34,639 nt of DNA from Clostridia bacterium DTU068 (lineage in GTDB: Bacteria; Bacillota; DSM-12270; Thermacetogeniales; Thermacetogeniaceae). Below the pieces are notes generated by a model. That model worked only from the letters and a program-made list of their open reading frames with translations, ran no database searches and had not been told where the DNA came from. The stretch is taken from NCBI GenBank assembly GCA_001513545.1, contig LFTQ01000049.1, forward strand, positions 16,208 to 50,846, written 5' to 3'. This document shows positions 23,915 to 33,661 of this stretch, one piece after another; positions within the stretch are counted from its first letter, which is position 1; every line of letters starts with the position of its first letter. The position numbers and the translations under genes were made by a program.

Positions 23915-25066
23915 TTATGTCTTAACCACCGGGGAGGTGCAGTGTGACTTTTTGCCAACATTAAGCAGGTATTCGGCAATATGCTCTCCTGCCTGGGGGC
24001 GACCGATTTTGCGGCATTGTTCAGCCATCTTTTCACGGAGGTGATCATTCTCAATCAACTCCCTTAACTCCCCGAACAATCCTTTAGCTGTTAATTCACT
24101 TTCAGGAATTAACACTGCCGCCCCTCTGTCCTTTAAAAAGCGAGCATTATGATACTGGTGGTTTCCGGTAGCATAAGGATAAGGTATCAAAACCGCCGGA
24201 ATCCCTCGAGCCGTAATCTCTGCAAGTGTAGCAGCACCGGCACGGCTGATTACAAGGTCTGCTGCCGCTAAAGCATATTCCATCTCTTCCAAATAGGGTT
24301 TCATAACTATTTTACCAAATTTCACGGTTGTTAATCCCTTTGTTTCCATATCATGGCACACCTGCTGATACTCTGTTCTGCCGGTGAGATGGATGATCTG
24401 CAGGGGTGGAAAGGATCCATCCTTACAGATCTCCTCATATACCTCCAAAAGGACCTGGTTGAGGCGCCGTGCTCCTCTGCTCCCCCCTGTAACAAGAACT
24501 GTCAAATGATCAGGTCCAAAACCGAAAAAGTTAATTCCGTCCTCTCGTCTCACATTTAAAATTTCAGGGCGTACCGGAAGCCCCACATGAATTATTTTCG
24601 CCCTGGATGAAAAAGATCCCTTGTCCAAAGGAAAGGTGGTAAATAATACCTTAGCCCAGCGTGACAGCAGTTTATTGGCCATACCGGGAACAGAATTCTG
24701 TTCATGCAATAAAAGGGGCACACCTAATACTGCTGCAGCCATACCCAAAGGCACAGACACATAACCACCGGTTGCCAGCACTGCATCCGGATGAAACTGT
24801 TTGATGAGCCTGATACCCTGTATAAAACCCTTACCCAGTGAAAATAAGGATTTCATTCCATCGATGGATATTTTGCGCGGCCATTTTCCTGCCGCTATCT
24901 GACAAAAAGAGTAACCCTCTTTGGGAACAACACTGCTTTCCAACCCTTCTCCTGTTCCCACAAAAAGAATTTCTCCATCTGGATCCAATTTTCGCAATAA
25001 TCCCGCCACAGCTAATGCCGGATAGAGGTGTCCGCCTGTACCCCCACCGGTGAGCATTACACGCAT
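23915..25066 (-). CDS. murG: Undecaprenyldiphospho-muramoylpentapeptide beta-N-acetylglucosaminyltransferase
   Basis: Peripheral membrane glycosyltransferase on the cytoplasmic face that adds GlcNAc to lipid I to make lipid II. Glycine-rich loop LTGGGTGGHLYPALAVA begins the protein; the second loop VTGGSRGARRLNQ and the donor-site stretch ISRAGAATLAEI are clear. Length 383 is slightly above average. ATG start with AGGAGAA seven or so bases upstream. Lies between ftsW and murC; its lipid II product is the substrate for SpoVD and FtsW encoded alongside. Confidence 0.97.
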   Translation of the reverse strand: MRVMLTGGGTGGHLYPALAVAGLLRKLDPDGEILFVGTGEGLESSVVPKEGYSFCQIAAGKWPRKISIDGMKSLFSLGKGFIQGIRLIKQFHPDAVLATGGYVSVPLGMAAAVLGVPLLLHEQNSVPGMANKLLSRWAKVLFTTFPLDKGSFSSRAKIIHVGLPVRPEILNVRREDGINFFGFGPDHLTVLVTGGSRGARRLNQVLLEVYEEICKDGSFPPLQIIHLTGRTEYQQVCHDMETKGLTTVKFGKIVMKPYLEEMEYALAAADLVISRAGAATLAEITARGIPAVLIPYPYATGNHQYHNARFLKDRGAAVLIPESELTAKGLFGELRELIENDHLREKMAEQCRKIGRPQAGEHIAEYLLNVGKKSHCTSPVVKT

Positions 25067-25076
25067 TTTTATTCTC

Positions 25077-26177
25077 CTATTCTCTCACATATCGTGAAAT
25101 GTTTAACAGTATCCCGATTCCCAATAGATTCAAAGTCAATGATGAACCACCGTAACTGATAAAAGGAAGGGTAATTCCCGTTACAGGAAGGCTTCCTGTT
25201 ACAACACCAATATTGACCGCTGCCTGTACCACGACCATGGCAGTTATACCTGTCGCAAGCAATGCGCCGAAAAAGTCCGGAGCCTTGATCGCTATTTTCA
25301 ATCCTCTCCAGGCAAAAGCCAGGAACAGCAGAACAACAAATGAAGCTCCCAGGAATCCCATCTCTTCAGCTAAAACCGCAAAAATAAAATCGGTCTGCTG
25401 TTCCGGCAGATAGAGAAATTTCTGCCTTCCGTGCCCGAGGCCTGTGCCAAAGATCCTTCCTGAACCAACAGCTAAAAGGGATTGAATAGTTTGAAACCCA
25501 TCTCCCAAAGGATCGGCCCAGGGATCGAGGAAAGCGGTGATGCGTTTCATGCGATAGGGAGCCATTTTGATGGCCATAGCCACCAACCCGCAGCCCAAAA
25601 CCGCTAATAACCCCAGGTGAGTTAAGCGTGCCCCCGCCACCAGCAGCAAAACATAAGCTGTTGCCGCAATAGTTACTGCTGTTCCCAAATCCGGTTGTTT
25701 TACGATCAGCAGACAAACACATCCGACCACTAAAAGAGGTGGAACAAACCCCTTAAAAAAATACTTGATCTGATTCTGTCTATCAACTAGGTATTTCGCT
25801 AAGAAAATTACCATACCGAGTTTCGCGATCTCTGAAGGCTGAAAAGTCAAAGATCCAAACCCGATCCAGCGGGTTGCATCTTTAATGGTGATCCCCACCC
25901 CAGGAACAAACAGCAAAATTAGGAGGAGGACTGCCAATCCGAACAGATGGTATCCCCATTTATAGTAGAGCCTGTAATCGATTTTCATCACCGCGATCAT
26001 AGCGAAGATACCCAGCAATGCCCAGATCAGCTGGCGTTTAAAAAAATGAGCGCCATCAGCATAGGTCACCTGTGCAGAAACATAGCTTGCACTATAGACC
26101 ATCACAATTCCAAAGGTTAATAACAATAATACAATAATGAACAATATAAAATCAGGGGCCCGGCGCCCTTTCTTCAT
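25077..26177 (-). CDS. ftsW: SEDS-family peptidoglycan polymerase FtsW/SpoVE
   Basis: Integral membrane glycan polymerase with about ten transmembrane segments, beginning PDFILFIIVLLLLTFGIVMVYSAS and including the essential-site region QPDLGTA and the signature FISYGGSSLTLNLLGIGILLNI. The ATG at 26177 (366 aa) is chosen because AAGGAGGGGG precedes it; the track GTG at 26195 overlaps the murD stop and has a weaker site. The position between murD and murG is that of spoVE in B. subtilis. It should work with the SpoVD-type PBP upstream, for septum and possibly for spore cortex; sequence alone cannot separate the two roles. Confidence 0.95.
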   Translation of the reverse strand: MKKGRRAPDFILFIIVLLLLTFGIVMVYSASYVSAQVTYADGAHFFKRQLIWALLGIFAMIAVMKIDYRLYYKWGYHLFGLAVLLLILLFVPGVGITIKDATRWIGFGSLTFQPSEIAKLGMVIFLAKYLVDRQNQIKYFFKGFVPPLLVVGCVCLLIVKQPDLGTAVTIAATAYVLLLVAGARLTHLGLLAVLGCGLVAMAIKMAPYRMKRITAFLDPWADPLGDGFQTIQSLLAVGSGRIFGTGLGHGRQKFLYLPEQQTDFIFAVLAEEMGFLGASFVVLLFLAFAWRGLKIAIKAPDFFGALLATGITAMVVVQAAVNIGVVTGSLPVTGITLPFISYGGSSLTLNLLGIGILLNISRYVRE

Positions 26178-26191
26178 TTTAACCCCCTCCT

Positions 26192-27556
26192 TCACAGTTT
26201 CTTAACCTCTGCACGGAAAAGTTCGCCCCGTTCCTCATAATCTCGAAACATGTCCCAACTGGCACACCCCGGTGACAAGAGCACAATATCACCTGGCTGG
26301 GCGATTTTGTGCGCCAGTTTAACAGCCGCAGGAAGTGAGCTCACATCCCATATCCTGTTATATCCTGCATCCTCTGCTGCCTTGTGAAACAGAGGAGCAG
26401 CCTCTCCGAGAAGAATCAGTGCTTTGACCTTTTCCTTGATCTTGCGGACAAGTTCCCCCAGGTCACTTCCTTTGTGCTGTCCTCCTGCGATCAAAATTAC
26501 CGGTTCTGTGAAGGAAGCCAAGGCTTTGATAACTGCCTCTGGATTTGTTCCTTTTGAATCATTAATATATCGCACCCCGTTAACTGAACGCACCTCTTCC
26601 AGACGGTGGGGAACACCGGGAAAGGTACGCAGAGCTCCAGCCACAATATCCTTGTTGATGCCTGCCAGCAGGGATGCGGCAGATGCTGCCAGAGCATTCT
26701 CCAGATTATGGGGACCAGGCAGCCTGATCTCAGATATAGAACAAAGGGTTTCCTTGATACCATCACAGGTATAAATGACCCTTGAGTCACACACCCCGAT
26801 CCCTTCCTGTGGTAAACTGCTGGCAGAAAAACCCCAGATCCGGCTGGGAATAATGTTCCTATGAGCTGACAACCAGGGATCATCCAGGTTGATCACCGCA
26901 AAATCACCGGACTGTTGATTGGAAAAGATACGAGCTTTAATCAATCCATAGGTCTCAGTGTCTCCATGTCTGTCCAAATGATCAGGGGTTAGATTCAAAA
27001 AAACAGCGATTCTCGGTCTGAAAGATCGGATCCGTTCCAGTTGAAAAGAACTAACTTCAACTATCCAGTATTTTTTATCCCTGTTACGGATATTTTGTTC
27101 TACCTCCTGGATCAAAGGAATCCCAATGTTGCCGGCAACCACAGCATTTATTCCTGCTTTTTCAAATATATAGCCGATCAAAGATGTTGAAGTGGTTTTA
27201 CCATTAGTTCCGGTCACAGCTATCATCGGTTCTTCAATAAACTGTGCAGCCAGTTCCAATTCACTCCAGATTGGAATACCATATTCCTCTGCATCCTTGA
27301 TCAGTTTGATATTCCCAGGCACACCGGGGCTGACTATAACCAGATCATAGTCACCGGCCTTTACCTCCGGGTAACCACCGGTGATCAAGGTAACCGGTAA
27401 ATCCTTTAACCGCTCAAACCCATAACCCAACAATTCTTCTGTTTTATAATCAGTCCCTGTGACCTTTGCTCCCTGATTGATCAGAAAACGGACAGCAGCC
27501 TGTCCGCTGCGTGCCAATCCTATAACAAGAACTTTTTTCCCGCACAGATCGCTCAT
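26192..27556 (-). CDS. murD: UDP-N-acetylmuramoylalanine--D-glutamate ligase
   Basis: ATP-dependent ligase adding D-glutamate to UDP-MurNAc-L-Ala. An N-terminal Rossmann motif (VLVIGLARSGQAA) is followed by the P-loop VTGTNGKTTSTSL and the C-terminal GVPHRLEEV and NDSKGTNPEA motifs diagnostic for MurD. ATG 27556 (454 aa) is preferred because AGGAG lies just upstream; the track start adds 19 residues with no family counterpart. Lies between mraY (60-base gap) and ftsW, the usual order. Confidence 0.96.
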   Translation of the reverse strand: MSDLCGKKVLVIGLARSGQAAVRFLINQGAKVTGTDYKTEELLGYGFERLKDLPVTLITGGYPEVKAGDYDLVIVSPGVPGNIKLIKDAEEYGIPIWSELELAAQFIEEPMIAVTGTNGKTTSTSLIGYIFEKAGINAVVAGNIGIPLIQEVEQNIRNRDKKYWIVEVSSFQLERIRSFRPRIAVFLNLTPDHLDRHGDTETYGLIKARIFSNQQSGDFAVINLDDPWLSAHRNIIPSRIWGFSASSLPQEGIGVCDSRVIYTCDGIKETLCSISEIRLPGPHNLENALAASAASLLAGINKDIVAGALRTFPGVPHRLEEVRSVNGVRYINDSKGTNPEAVIKALASFTEPVILIAGGQHKGSDLGELVRKIKEKVKALILLGEAAPLFHKAAEDAGYNRIWDVSSLPAAVKLAHKIAQPGDIVLLSPGCASWDMFRDYEERGELFRAEVKKL

Positions 27557-27616
27557 TTGATTTCTCCTACCTAAAATAGATATCGGAACCGGAACCCGGA
27601 GGTGGTTCCGCAAGAT

Positions 27617-28585
27617 TTACCCCATTCCCTTCACGGACCACAACCCGAGAATAGCAAAACAAAAACCTATCAGCCAAAATAAATGAACAACCTTTACCTC
27701 CGGCCAACCGCACAGCTCAAAATGGTGGTGTAATGGGCTCATTTTAAAGACCCTTTTCCCAGTCAACTGAAAGGATACCACCTGGATTATCACCGATAGT
27801 ACCTCAAATACAAAAACCGCACCTAAGATTAGCAGAACCAGTTCTGTTCCGGTGAGCACCGCAAGAGCCGCTAAGGCTCCTCCCAGAGCCAGAGAACCGG
27901 TATCACCCATAAATATTTTGGCTGGATGATAATTATGCCTTAAAAAACCAAGACAACCCCCGGTAAGGGCACCGGCAAAAACCGCTGCTGCGGTGTTCCC
28001 CATCATCCAGGAAATCAATACATAAACACCACCTGCTATGGCCATTAACCCGCAAGCCAGCCCGTCCAATCCATCGGTCAGATTTACCGCGTTTGCGGCA
28101 GAAATGAATACTACCACTACAAATAGATAATAAAATAAACCAATAACAAATTCATTTCCTGTAAAAGGTATAATGATTGTTGTATCTCTGCCCAACAACA
28201 CTGCACCCCATGCCAGCAGTATTCCTAACAGAAGCTGCCCCAGGATCTTATGTCTGGCCTTAAGCCCCAGGGGTCTTCTGAGCACAACTTTAAGGTAATC
28301 ATCCAAAAAACCTAAAAGCCCAGCACCTAGAGTAATACCGGTCAGTAGCAGAGTTTTCCAAATATCATCTGTGAACAGGAACGCGGCTATTGTTGCACCC
28401 AATAGGATCATAACCCCACCCATAGTAGCAGTACCCCGTTTTTTTAAATGGGTCCTGGGCCCGTCATCCCTGACCTCCTGCCCAAACTTCATTCTGTATA
28501 GTGTGGGAATCAGTACAGGTCCCAAAATCAGTACAACAACCAAACTAACCACAAAAGCCATTATGATTGCAGTGATATCATTCAC
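27617..28585 (-). CDS. mraY: Phospho-N-acetylmuramoyl-pentapeptide-transferase
   Basis: Polytopic membrane enzyme that moves phospho-MurNAc-pentapeptide onto undecaprenyl phosphate to make lipid I. Signatures include KKRGTATMGGVMIL, the aspartate pair in LGFLDDYLKV, NAVNLTDGLDGLA, and the histidine loop FKMSPLHHHFELCGW. Length 322 is typical, with about ten membrane segments. GTG start, seven bases after AAGGGGTG; the first codons overlap the murF stop by 8 bases, indicating translational coupling. Confidence 0.97.
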   Translation of the reverse strand: MNDITAIIMAFVVSLVVVLILGPVLIPTLYRMKFGQEVRDDGPRTHLKKRGTATMGGVMILLGATIAAFLFTDDIWKTLLLTGITLGAGLLGFLDDYLKVVLRRPLGLKARHKILGQLLLGILLAWGAVLLGRDTTIIIPFTGNEFVIGLFYYLFVVVVFISAANAVNLTDGLDGLACGLMAIAGGVYVLISWMMGNTAAAVFAGALTGGCLGFLRHNYHPAKIFMGDTGSLALGGALAALAVLTGTELVLLILGAVFVFEVLSVIIQVVSFQLTGKRVFKMSPLHHHFELCGWPEVKVVHLFWLIGFCFAILGLWSVKGMG

Positions 28586-29972
28586 CTGTGAACACCCCTT
28601 TAGTAAGAGATGCTGTAATCTCTTCCATCCGCATTCCCCGTGAACCCTTGATCAGAACCAGATCACCCTTTTGCAAATGGGACTTAAGAAAGGCCACTGC
28701 TTCTGCTTTTTCCTGAAAAGTATGGATGCGCTCCCCGGCTAAACCAGCCGATTCAGCACCAACCGCAATTTCCCGGGCTAGTTCTCCCACAGTGCAAAGG
28801 CAATCAATTGACAGAACAGCTGCCTTCATCCCCACCTCCCGGTGGCCGGATATTGTTTCTTCACCCAACTCATACATATCTCCTAAAACAGCGATTTTTC
28901 TGTTTCCATCAACTGCTGCCAGCAGTTCCAAGGCAGCTATTGTTGATGCAGGGCTGGCATTGTAGGAATCATCGATGATCCTTGTATCCCCGATCCCTGG
29001 TTTCACCTCCAGCCGCATTCCTGACAAAGAAGCAGAAGCTAAACCTACGGCTATCTCTTCAGAATTTAAACTAAACCAGTACCCTACAGCTGCAGCAGCC
29101 AGGGCATTGGGCACATTGTGCGCCCCTGGCAGGGGGAGAAAACAGTCTGCCTCTCCGGAGGGAGTGTGCAGTTTAAAATCCACCCCTTCCAGTCCACGCA
29201 GTCTAATATCAGCAGCCCTGATCTGGCACCTACTATCTGTTCCATAATAAATTACCTCTCCCCTGACCCTGCTGGCCAGTTTGAGTTGCCAGGGGTCATC
29301 AGCATTGAGCACAGCACAGCCTTCAAGGGACAGAGAGGAAATCAATTCCCCTTTGGCCTCTGCAATAGCCTCCTGGGACCCCAAAAGCTCCAAATGGGTT
29401 TTTCCTATATTGGTAATCACCCCTACCTGGGGATGGCTGATCTCACATAATTCAGCGATTTGGCCGGGCCCGCGCATGGCCATCTCCAAAACCGCAGCCT
29501 GGTGTCTGTCATCTAAGTTCAATAAGGTCAGAGGCAGCCCAATCTCATTGTTGTAGTTCCCTTCAGTTTTGATAACCATCATCTGCCTGCCCAGAACACC
29601 GGCGATTAAATCCTTGGTAGTGGTTTTACCTGTGCTGCCTGTTACAGCCACCACAGGTATATCAAAAAGAGATCTATAGCCCTGCGCCAGAGCCTGAAGA
29701 GCCTGCAAAGGATTAGAAACCCTGATCAGCGGTTTATCCTGTTTACAACAAACGGGGCGAGATATCACTGCAGCCGCAGCACCCCTATGAAAAGCATCCT
29801 CTATATAGTCATGACCATCCACATGTTCCCCTGAAAAAGCGAAAAAAAGATCCCCAGGCTTGACTTTCCTGCTGTCAATACTCACACCTGTTATCTTTAG
29901 CCGGGAATTTCCCTTTTCCAGAACAGCATCATGGATCGTCTCCATTAACCAGTCTAACCCCATTGATTTCAT
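28578..29972 (-). CDS. murF: UDP-N-acetylmuramoyl-tripeptide--D-alanyl-D-alanine ligase
   Basis: Adds D-Ala-D-Ala to UDP-MurNAc-tripeptide, finishing the cytoplasmic precursor. N-terminal domain motif SIDSRKVKPGDLFFAFSGEHVDGHDYI, P-loop VTGSTGKTTTKDL, ALEMAMRGPGQIAEL-like central motif (VLEMAMRGPGQ) and C-terminal DDSYNASPAST are all MurF hallmarks. 464 residues, normal. ATG start four bases after the murE stop region; overlaps mraY at the other end. Confidence 0.97.
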   Translation of the reverse strand: MKSMGLDWLMETIHDAVLEKGNSRLKITGVSIDSRKVKPGDLFFAFSGEHVDGHDYIEDAFHRGAAAAVISRPVCCKQDKPLIRVSNPLQALQALAQGYRSLFDIPVVAVTGSTGKTTTKDLIAGVLGRQMMVIKTEGNYNNEIGLPLTLLNLDDRHQAAVLEMAMRGPGQIAELCEISHPQVGVITNIGKTHLELLGSQEAIAEAKGELISSLSLEGCAVLNADDPWQLKLASRVRGEVIYYGTDSRCQIRAADIRLRGLEGVDFKLHTPSGEADCFLPLPGAHNVPNALAAAAVGYWFSLNSEEIAVGLASASLSGMRLEVKPGIGDTRIIDDSYNASPASTIAALELLAAVDGNRKIAVLGDMYELGEETISGHREVGMKAAVLSIDCLCTVGELAREIAVGAESAGLAGERIHTFQEKAEAVAFLKSHLQKGDLVLIKGSRGMRMEEITASLTKGVFTGE

Positions 29973-29975
29973 TTT

Positions 29976-31457
29976 CTAACTGATGATCTCCTTCACTAAA
30001 ATCTCTCTGGCAACCTGGTGATCATCGAAGGGGAGCACCTGATCACCGATAATCTGATATGTTTCATGACCCTTCCCAGCGATCACCACAAAATCCCCTT
30101 CCCGAGCCCAGTGAAGAGCATGTCTGATGGCTTCATAACGATCAGTGATCACCGTATAGGCGGCGCCTTTGCTTTCTTTGATCCCCTCCACGATCTGCCC
30201 CACTATCTTTTCAGGGTCCTCTGAACGGGGATTATCAGAGGTGATCACAGTATAATCGCTGATCTCTCCCGACAACCTTCCCATCAAAGGGCGCTTCCCC
30301 TGATCTCGGTCACCTCCGCAGCCAAATACTGTTATTAACCTTCCCCGTTTAATGCTGCTGGCTGTTTTCAGAACGTTTTCCAGCCCATCAGGGGTATGGG
30401 CATAATCTACAACAACAGTAAAATTTTGTCCTTCATCAACCAATTCAAACCTCCCGGGAACACCCTTCACTTCCTTTAATGCACTGCTTAATAGAACCAG
30501 CGGAACACCCTCTTTAAGTCCCACACATAAAGCTGCCAGACAATTGTAAACATTAAATTCTCCCGGAAGGGAAAGGGAAATAGGAATTCTCCCTTTGCTG
30601 CAAACCGCAGTAAAAGATGTGCCTCTTGAAGTCAGCTGCACATCTATGGCTTTCACATCAGCCTCTTCCCGCACACCATATGTGATCACCGGAACTTCAG
30701 TGTTTTTTACGATTTCTTTCCCTACAGGATCATCAATATTAACAACAGCATAACAGGGACGATTTTTTGTCCTCCCTTTACCCAGACCTTGAAAAAGCAG
30801 CATCTTCGCTGCTTTATATTCATCTAAATCTTTATGAAAATCAAGATGATCCTGTGTCAAATTTGTGAAAACCCCTACATCAAATTCACAACCCACCACC
30901 CGGTGCAGATATAGTGCATGGGAGGAAACCTCCATAGAAACAGCAGCAATATCAGCTGCCACCATCCTGTTCAATAAAGCCTGAAGATCCAGGGATTCAG
31001 GTGTGGTGCGCACCCCTGTCAGTTTTTGGTCACCTATTTTATTCCAGATGGTACCGATGATACCTGTTGATTTCCCCCCAGCTCTCAGCACAGCTTCAAT
31101 CAGATGAGTAACAGTTGTTTTCCCATTGGTACCGGTCACACCAATTAGAGTCAATAACCTGCTGGGATGGCCAAAAAAATTTGCTGACAATTGGGCAAGG
31201 GCCAGTCGGGAATCCTCAACCCGCACCAAAGAAATCCCTTGCGGCACTTCAACATCCCGTTCAACCACCAATCCAACAGCTCCTCTGGATAATGCATCAT
31301 CTATATAAAGATGCCCATCTGTGCGGTAACCCTTGACACAAACAAAGATATAGCCTTTTTTTATCTGTCGGGAATCGTAGTGCACACCCTCAACAATTTG
31401 TTCAAGCCCTCTGCCCTCCAGTATCTTAATTCCCTGGAGCAGATCTTTCAATAGCAC
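29976..31457 (-). CDS. murE: UDP-N-acetylmuramoyl-L-alanyl-D-glutamate--2,6-diaminopimelate ligase
   Basis: Adds the third stem-peptide residue. The P-loop is GVTGTNGKTTVTHL and the amino-acid selectivity motif is DNPRSEDP; DNPR marks the meso-diaminopimelate form, so the cell wall should be DAP type. The C-terminus has GKGHETYQ. 493 residues, normal. GTG start near GAGGTGG; a candidate promoter lies in the 53-base gap behind spoVD. First of the consecutive murE-murF-mraY genes. Confidence 0.97.
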   Translation of the reverse strand: MLLKDLLQGIKILEGRGLEQIVEGVHYDSRQIKKGYIFVCVKGYRTDGHLYIDDALSRGAVGLVVERDVEVPQGISLVRVEDSRLALAQLSANFFGHPSRLLTLIGVTGTNGKTTVTHLIEAVLRAGGKSTGIIGTIWNKIGDQKLTGVRTTPESLDLQALLNRMVAADIAAVSMEVSSHALYLHRVVGCEFDVGVFTNLTQDHLDFHKDLDEYKAAKMLLFQGLGKGRTKNRPCYAVVNIDDPVGKEIVKNTEVPVITYGVREEADVKAIDVQLTSRGTSFTAVCSKGRIPISLSLPGEFNVYNCLAALCVGLKEGVPLVLLSSALKEVKGVPGRFELVDEGQNFTVVVDYAHTPDGLENVLKTASSIKRGRLITVFGCGGDRDQGKRPLMGRLSGEISDYTVITSDNPRSEDPEKIVGQIVEGIKESKGAAYTVITDRYEAIRHALHWAREGDFVVIAGKGHETYQIIGDQVLPFDDHQVAREILVKEIIS

Positions 31458-31483
31458 AAAACCACCTCTATGGTTATTTTTAC

Positions 31484-31514
31484 ATTATACCCCATCTTAC
31501 CCCACCTCAATCAA
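31484..31514 (-). promoter_or_regulatory. Possible internal promoter before murE
   Basis: Minus strand TTGATT (31514-31509, overlapping the spoVD stop), 19 bases, then a perfect TATAAT (31489-31484). The spacing is long, so this is a weak call. Confidence 0.38.
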
Positions 31515-33649
31515 GGAGCAACCTCTACAGCAGAGGGGGGCTTAAATTTGACTCTGACCTGCTCACCGGCAGGGACTTTTGTCCCAGGAGCTGGTGACTG
31601 CTCTACAGCAATTCCCGTTGGATAGGGATCCCCTTCAGGAACCAGCACCAGGCCCATCATACCCAACAGTTCAGCTGCATCCCGCATACTCTTCCCCTTA
31701 ATATTGGGCACAATCCGTTCCCCATCCTGTACTTCCTCCATTTTCTGCAGCTGCAGCAGCACTTTGCTGCCTATCTTTACCCTGATACCATCAACAGGAA
31801 CCTGACCGTAAACAATATCTCCGGATCCTGAACGCTCAACCTGCAGCCCGGCATCTTTTAGTATCTTTTCCGCTTCATCCACCGGAAGGTTGATCACCAT
31901 TGGAACTGTGGTCATCTCCTCATCAGCAGATTTATTATCCTCTTCACTATAGCGCACCGGAACTCCAAGATAGCGAAGACTGTCCCCCACCACTTCTCTG
32001 AAAGCAGGAGCTGCCACTGTGCCTCCATAATAGGGATAACCTTTAGGTGAATCAACCACAACTAAACATACCAAACGGGGGTCATCCACAGGTGCAAATC
32101 CCAAAAAAGATGCGATATAATCGCTGGAAGAATAACCTCCACCTGGTGCAGGTTTTTGAGCGGTACCTGTTTTTCCCCCCACAGAATAGCCTTCTATGTA
32201 AGCATTGCGGCCTGAACCGTGTGATACAACATTCTCCAACAGTTCCCTTTCGATCTTAGATGTTTCTTCAGAAATAATCTGCCTTATTACCTGAGACTGA
32301 TAGGTTTTTACTACATCTCCATCTTTATTGCGCAGTTCTTTAACTATATGGGGCTTCATCAGCTTACCCCCATTGACTACAGCGGAAAGAGCTGTAACCA
32401 TCTGTAAAGGGGTAACACTATTAGTCTGTCCCATGGATATAGTTGCCAGATCAACGGGTTTTACCTGATCCTCAGGAACAATGATACCAGTGGCTTCTCC
32501 AGGGAGATCAAAACCCAAAGTGCTGCCAAAACCAAAACCCCTTATATATTTGTAAAACCTCTCTGTGCCGAGCCGCATCCCTAAGGTAATAAACCCAGGG
32601 TTACAGGAGTTCTGCACAATCTCAGATAGACTCTGATTGCCATGTCCGCCATCAACCCAGCAGCGAATTCTCTCCCCATTGACTTCAATAAAACCAGGGT
32701 CATGAAACCTGTCCTGCTGATTGGTCAAACCCTCTTCCAAGGCTGCAGCCAGAGTCACAATTTTGAAAGTCGATCCAGGTTCATAACTATCACTCACTGC
32801 ACCATTACGGCGCACATCAGCTGCATACTTATGAAATTCATTGGGATTAAAATCCGGCTTGTTGGCCATGGCGAGAATCTCCCCGGTCTTCGGGTCCATC
32901 ACTATAATTGTAGCACTTTTCGGAGAGTGTTTTTGCATGATCTTATCTAATTCCCGCTCTGCAATATGCTGGATCGTTTGATCTATAGTAAGAACTACAC
33001 TAAGACCCTGTTCCGGTTCAATATATTTTTTTGTTGATTCGGGAATTTCATGTCCTGCCGCGTCATATTCAACCAACAGGTACCCATTGATACCTGCCAA
33101 TTCCTCCTCATAAGCGACTTCAATACCTTCCAGGCCCTGGTTATAATCACCGGCAAACCCCAAAACATGAGAGGCTAAATTTCCCTTGGGATAAAAACGC
33201 TGGGGTTTAGGGATGGTCCCAATCCCCGGTAAATTCTTTTCTCGCAGTTTTTTTACCTCTTCCTCTGTCAGCTTAAATTTCAGCCAAACCGAGTGCTGTT
33301 CCTGAGTGATCAGTTTATAAACCTTCTCTTGATCCATGTCAAGAATCTCAGCCAGTTCTTGAGCAACATCCTCTACATCTTCTGACTTTTTTACCTCTGC
33401 AGGAACAGCATAGCAGGCATCTGCATTGATACTGACCGCAAGTTCATTACCATTACGGTCATAGATATCCCCTCTTTTCGGTTCTACAACTATTTCGCGG
33501 ATTCTGTTTTCCAGAGCTTTTTGTTGGTACCAGGTACCTTTAACGATCTGGAGATAACCGAGACGCAGCACCAGCAAGAAAAAAATAAAAAAAAGGGCAA
33601 AAAAAATGAATGTTATTCTTTTTCGCACCTCAACACTATATGTACTCAT
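31511..33649 (-). CDS. spoVD: Class B penicillin-binding protein SpoVD/FtsI with PASTA domains
   Basis: Membrane-anchored D,D-transpeptidase that crosslinks septal or spore peptidoglycan. The 712 residues comprise a transmembrane anchor (about 12-32), a PBP dimerisation domain starting at VEPKRGDIYDRNG, a transpeptidase domain with active-site STFK (293-296), SCN (348-350) and KTGT (493-496), and two C-terminal PASTA repeats (about 582-640 and 645-705). ATG start with GGGGTG upstream. It is the only PBP in this dcw cluster, whereas B. subtilis has pbpB and spoVD in tandem, so it may serve division, sporulation or both; the label FtsI/PBP2B would be equally defensible. Confidence 0.93.
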   Translation of the reverse strand: MSTYSVEVRKRITFIFFALFFIFFLLVLRLGYLQIVKGTWYQQKALENRIREIVVEPKRGDIYDRNGNELAVSINADACYAVPAEVKKSEDVEDVAQELAEILDMDQEKVYKLITQEQHSVWLKFKLTEEEVKKLREKNLPGIGTIPKPQRFYPKGNLASHVLGFAGDYNQGLEGIEVAYEEELAGINGYLLVEYDAAGHEIPESTKKYIEPEQGLSVVLTIDQTIQHIAERELDKIMQKHSPKSATIIVMDPKTGEILAMANKPDFNPNEFHKYAADVRRNGAVSDSYEPGSTFKIVTLAAALEEGLTNQQDRFHDPGFIEVNGERIRCWVDGGHGNQSLSEIVQNSCNPGFITLGMRLGTERFYKYIRGFGFGSTLGFDLPGEATGIIVPEDQVKPVDLATISMGQTNSVTPLQMVTALSAVVNGGKLMKPHIVKELRNKDGDVVKTYQSQVIRQIISEETSKIERELLENVVSHGSGRNAYIEGYSVGGKTGTAQKPAPGGGYSSSDYIASFLGFAPVDDPRLVCLVVVDSPKGYPYYGGTVAAPAFREVVGDSLRYLGVPVRYSEEDNKSADEEMTTVPMVINLPVDEAEKILKDAGLQVERSGSGDIVYGQVPVDGIRVKIGSKVLLQLQKMEEVQDGERIVPNIKGKSMRDAAELLGMMGLVLVPEGDPYPTGIAVEQSPAPGTKVPAGEQVRVKFKPPSAVEVAP

Positions 33650-33661
33650 AATAACACCCCA

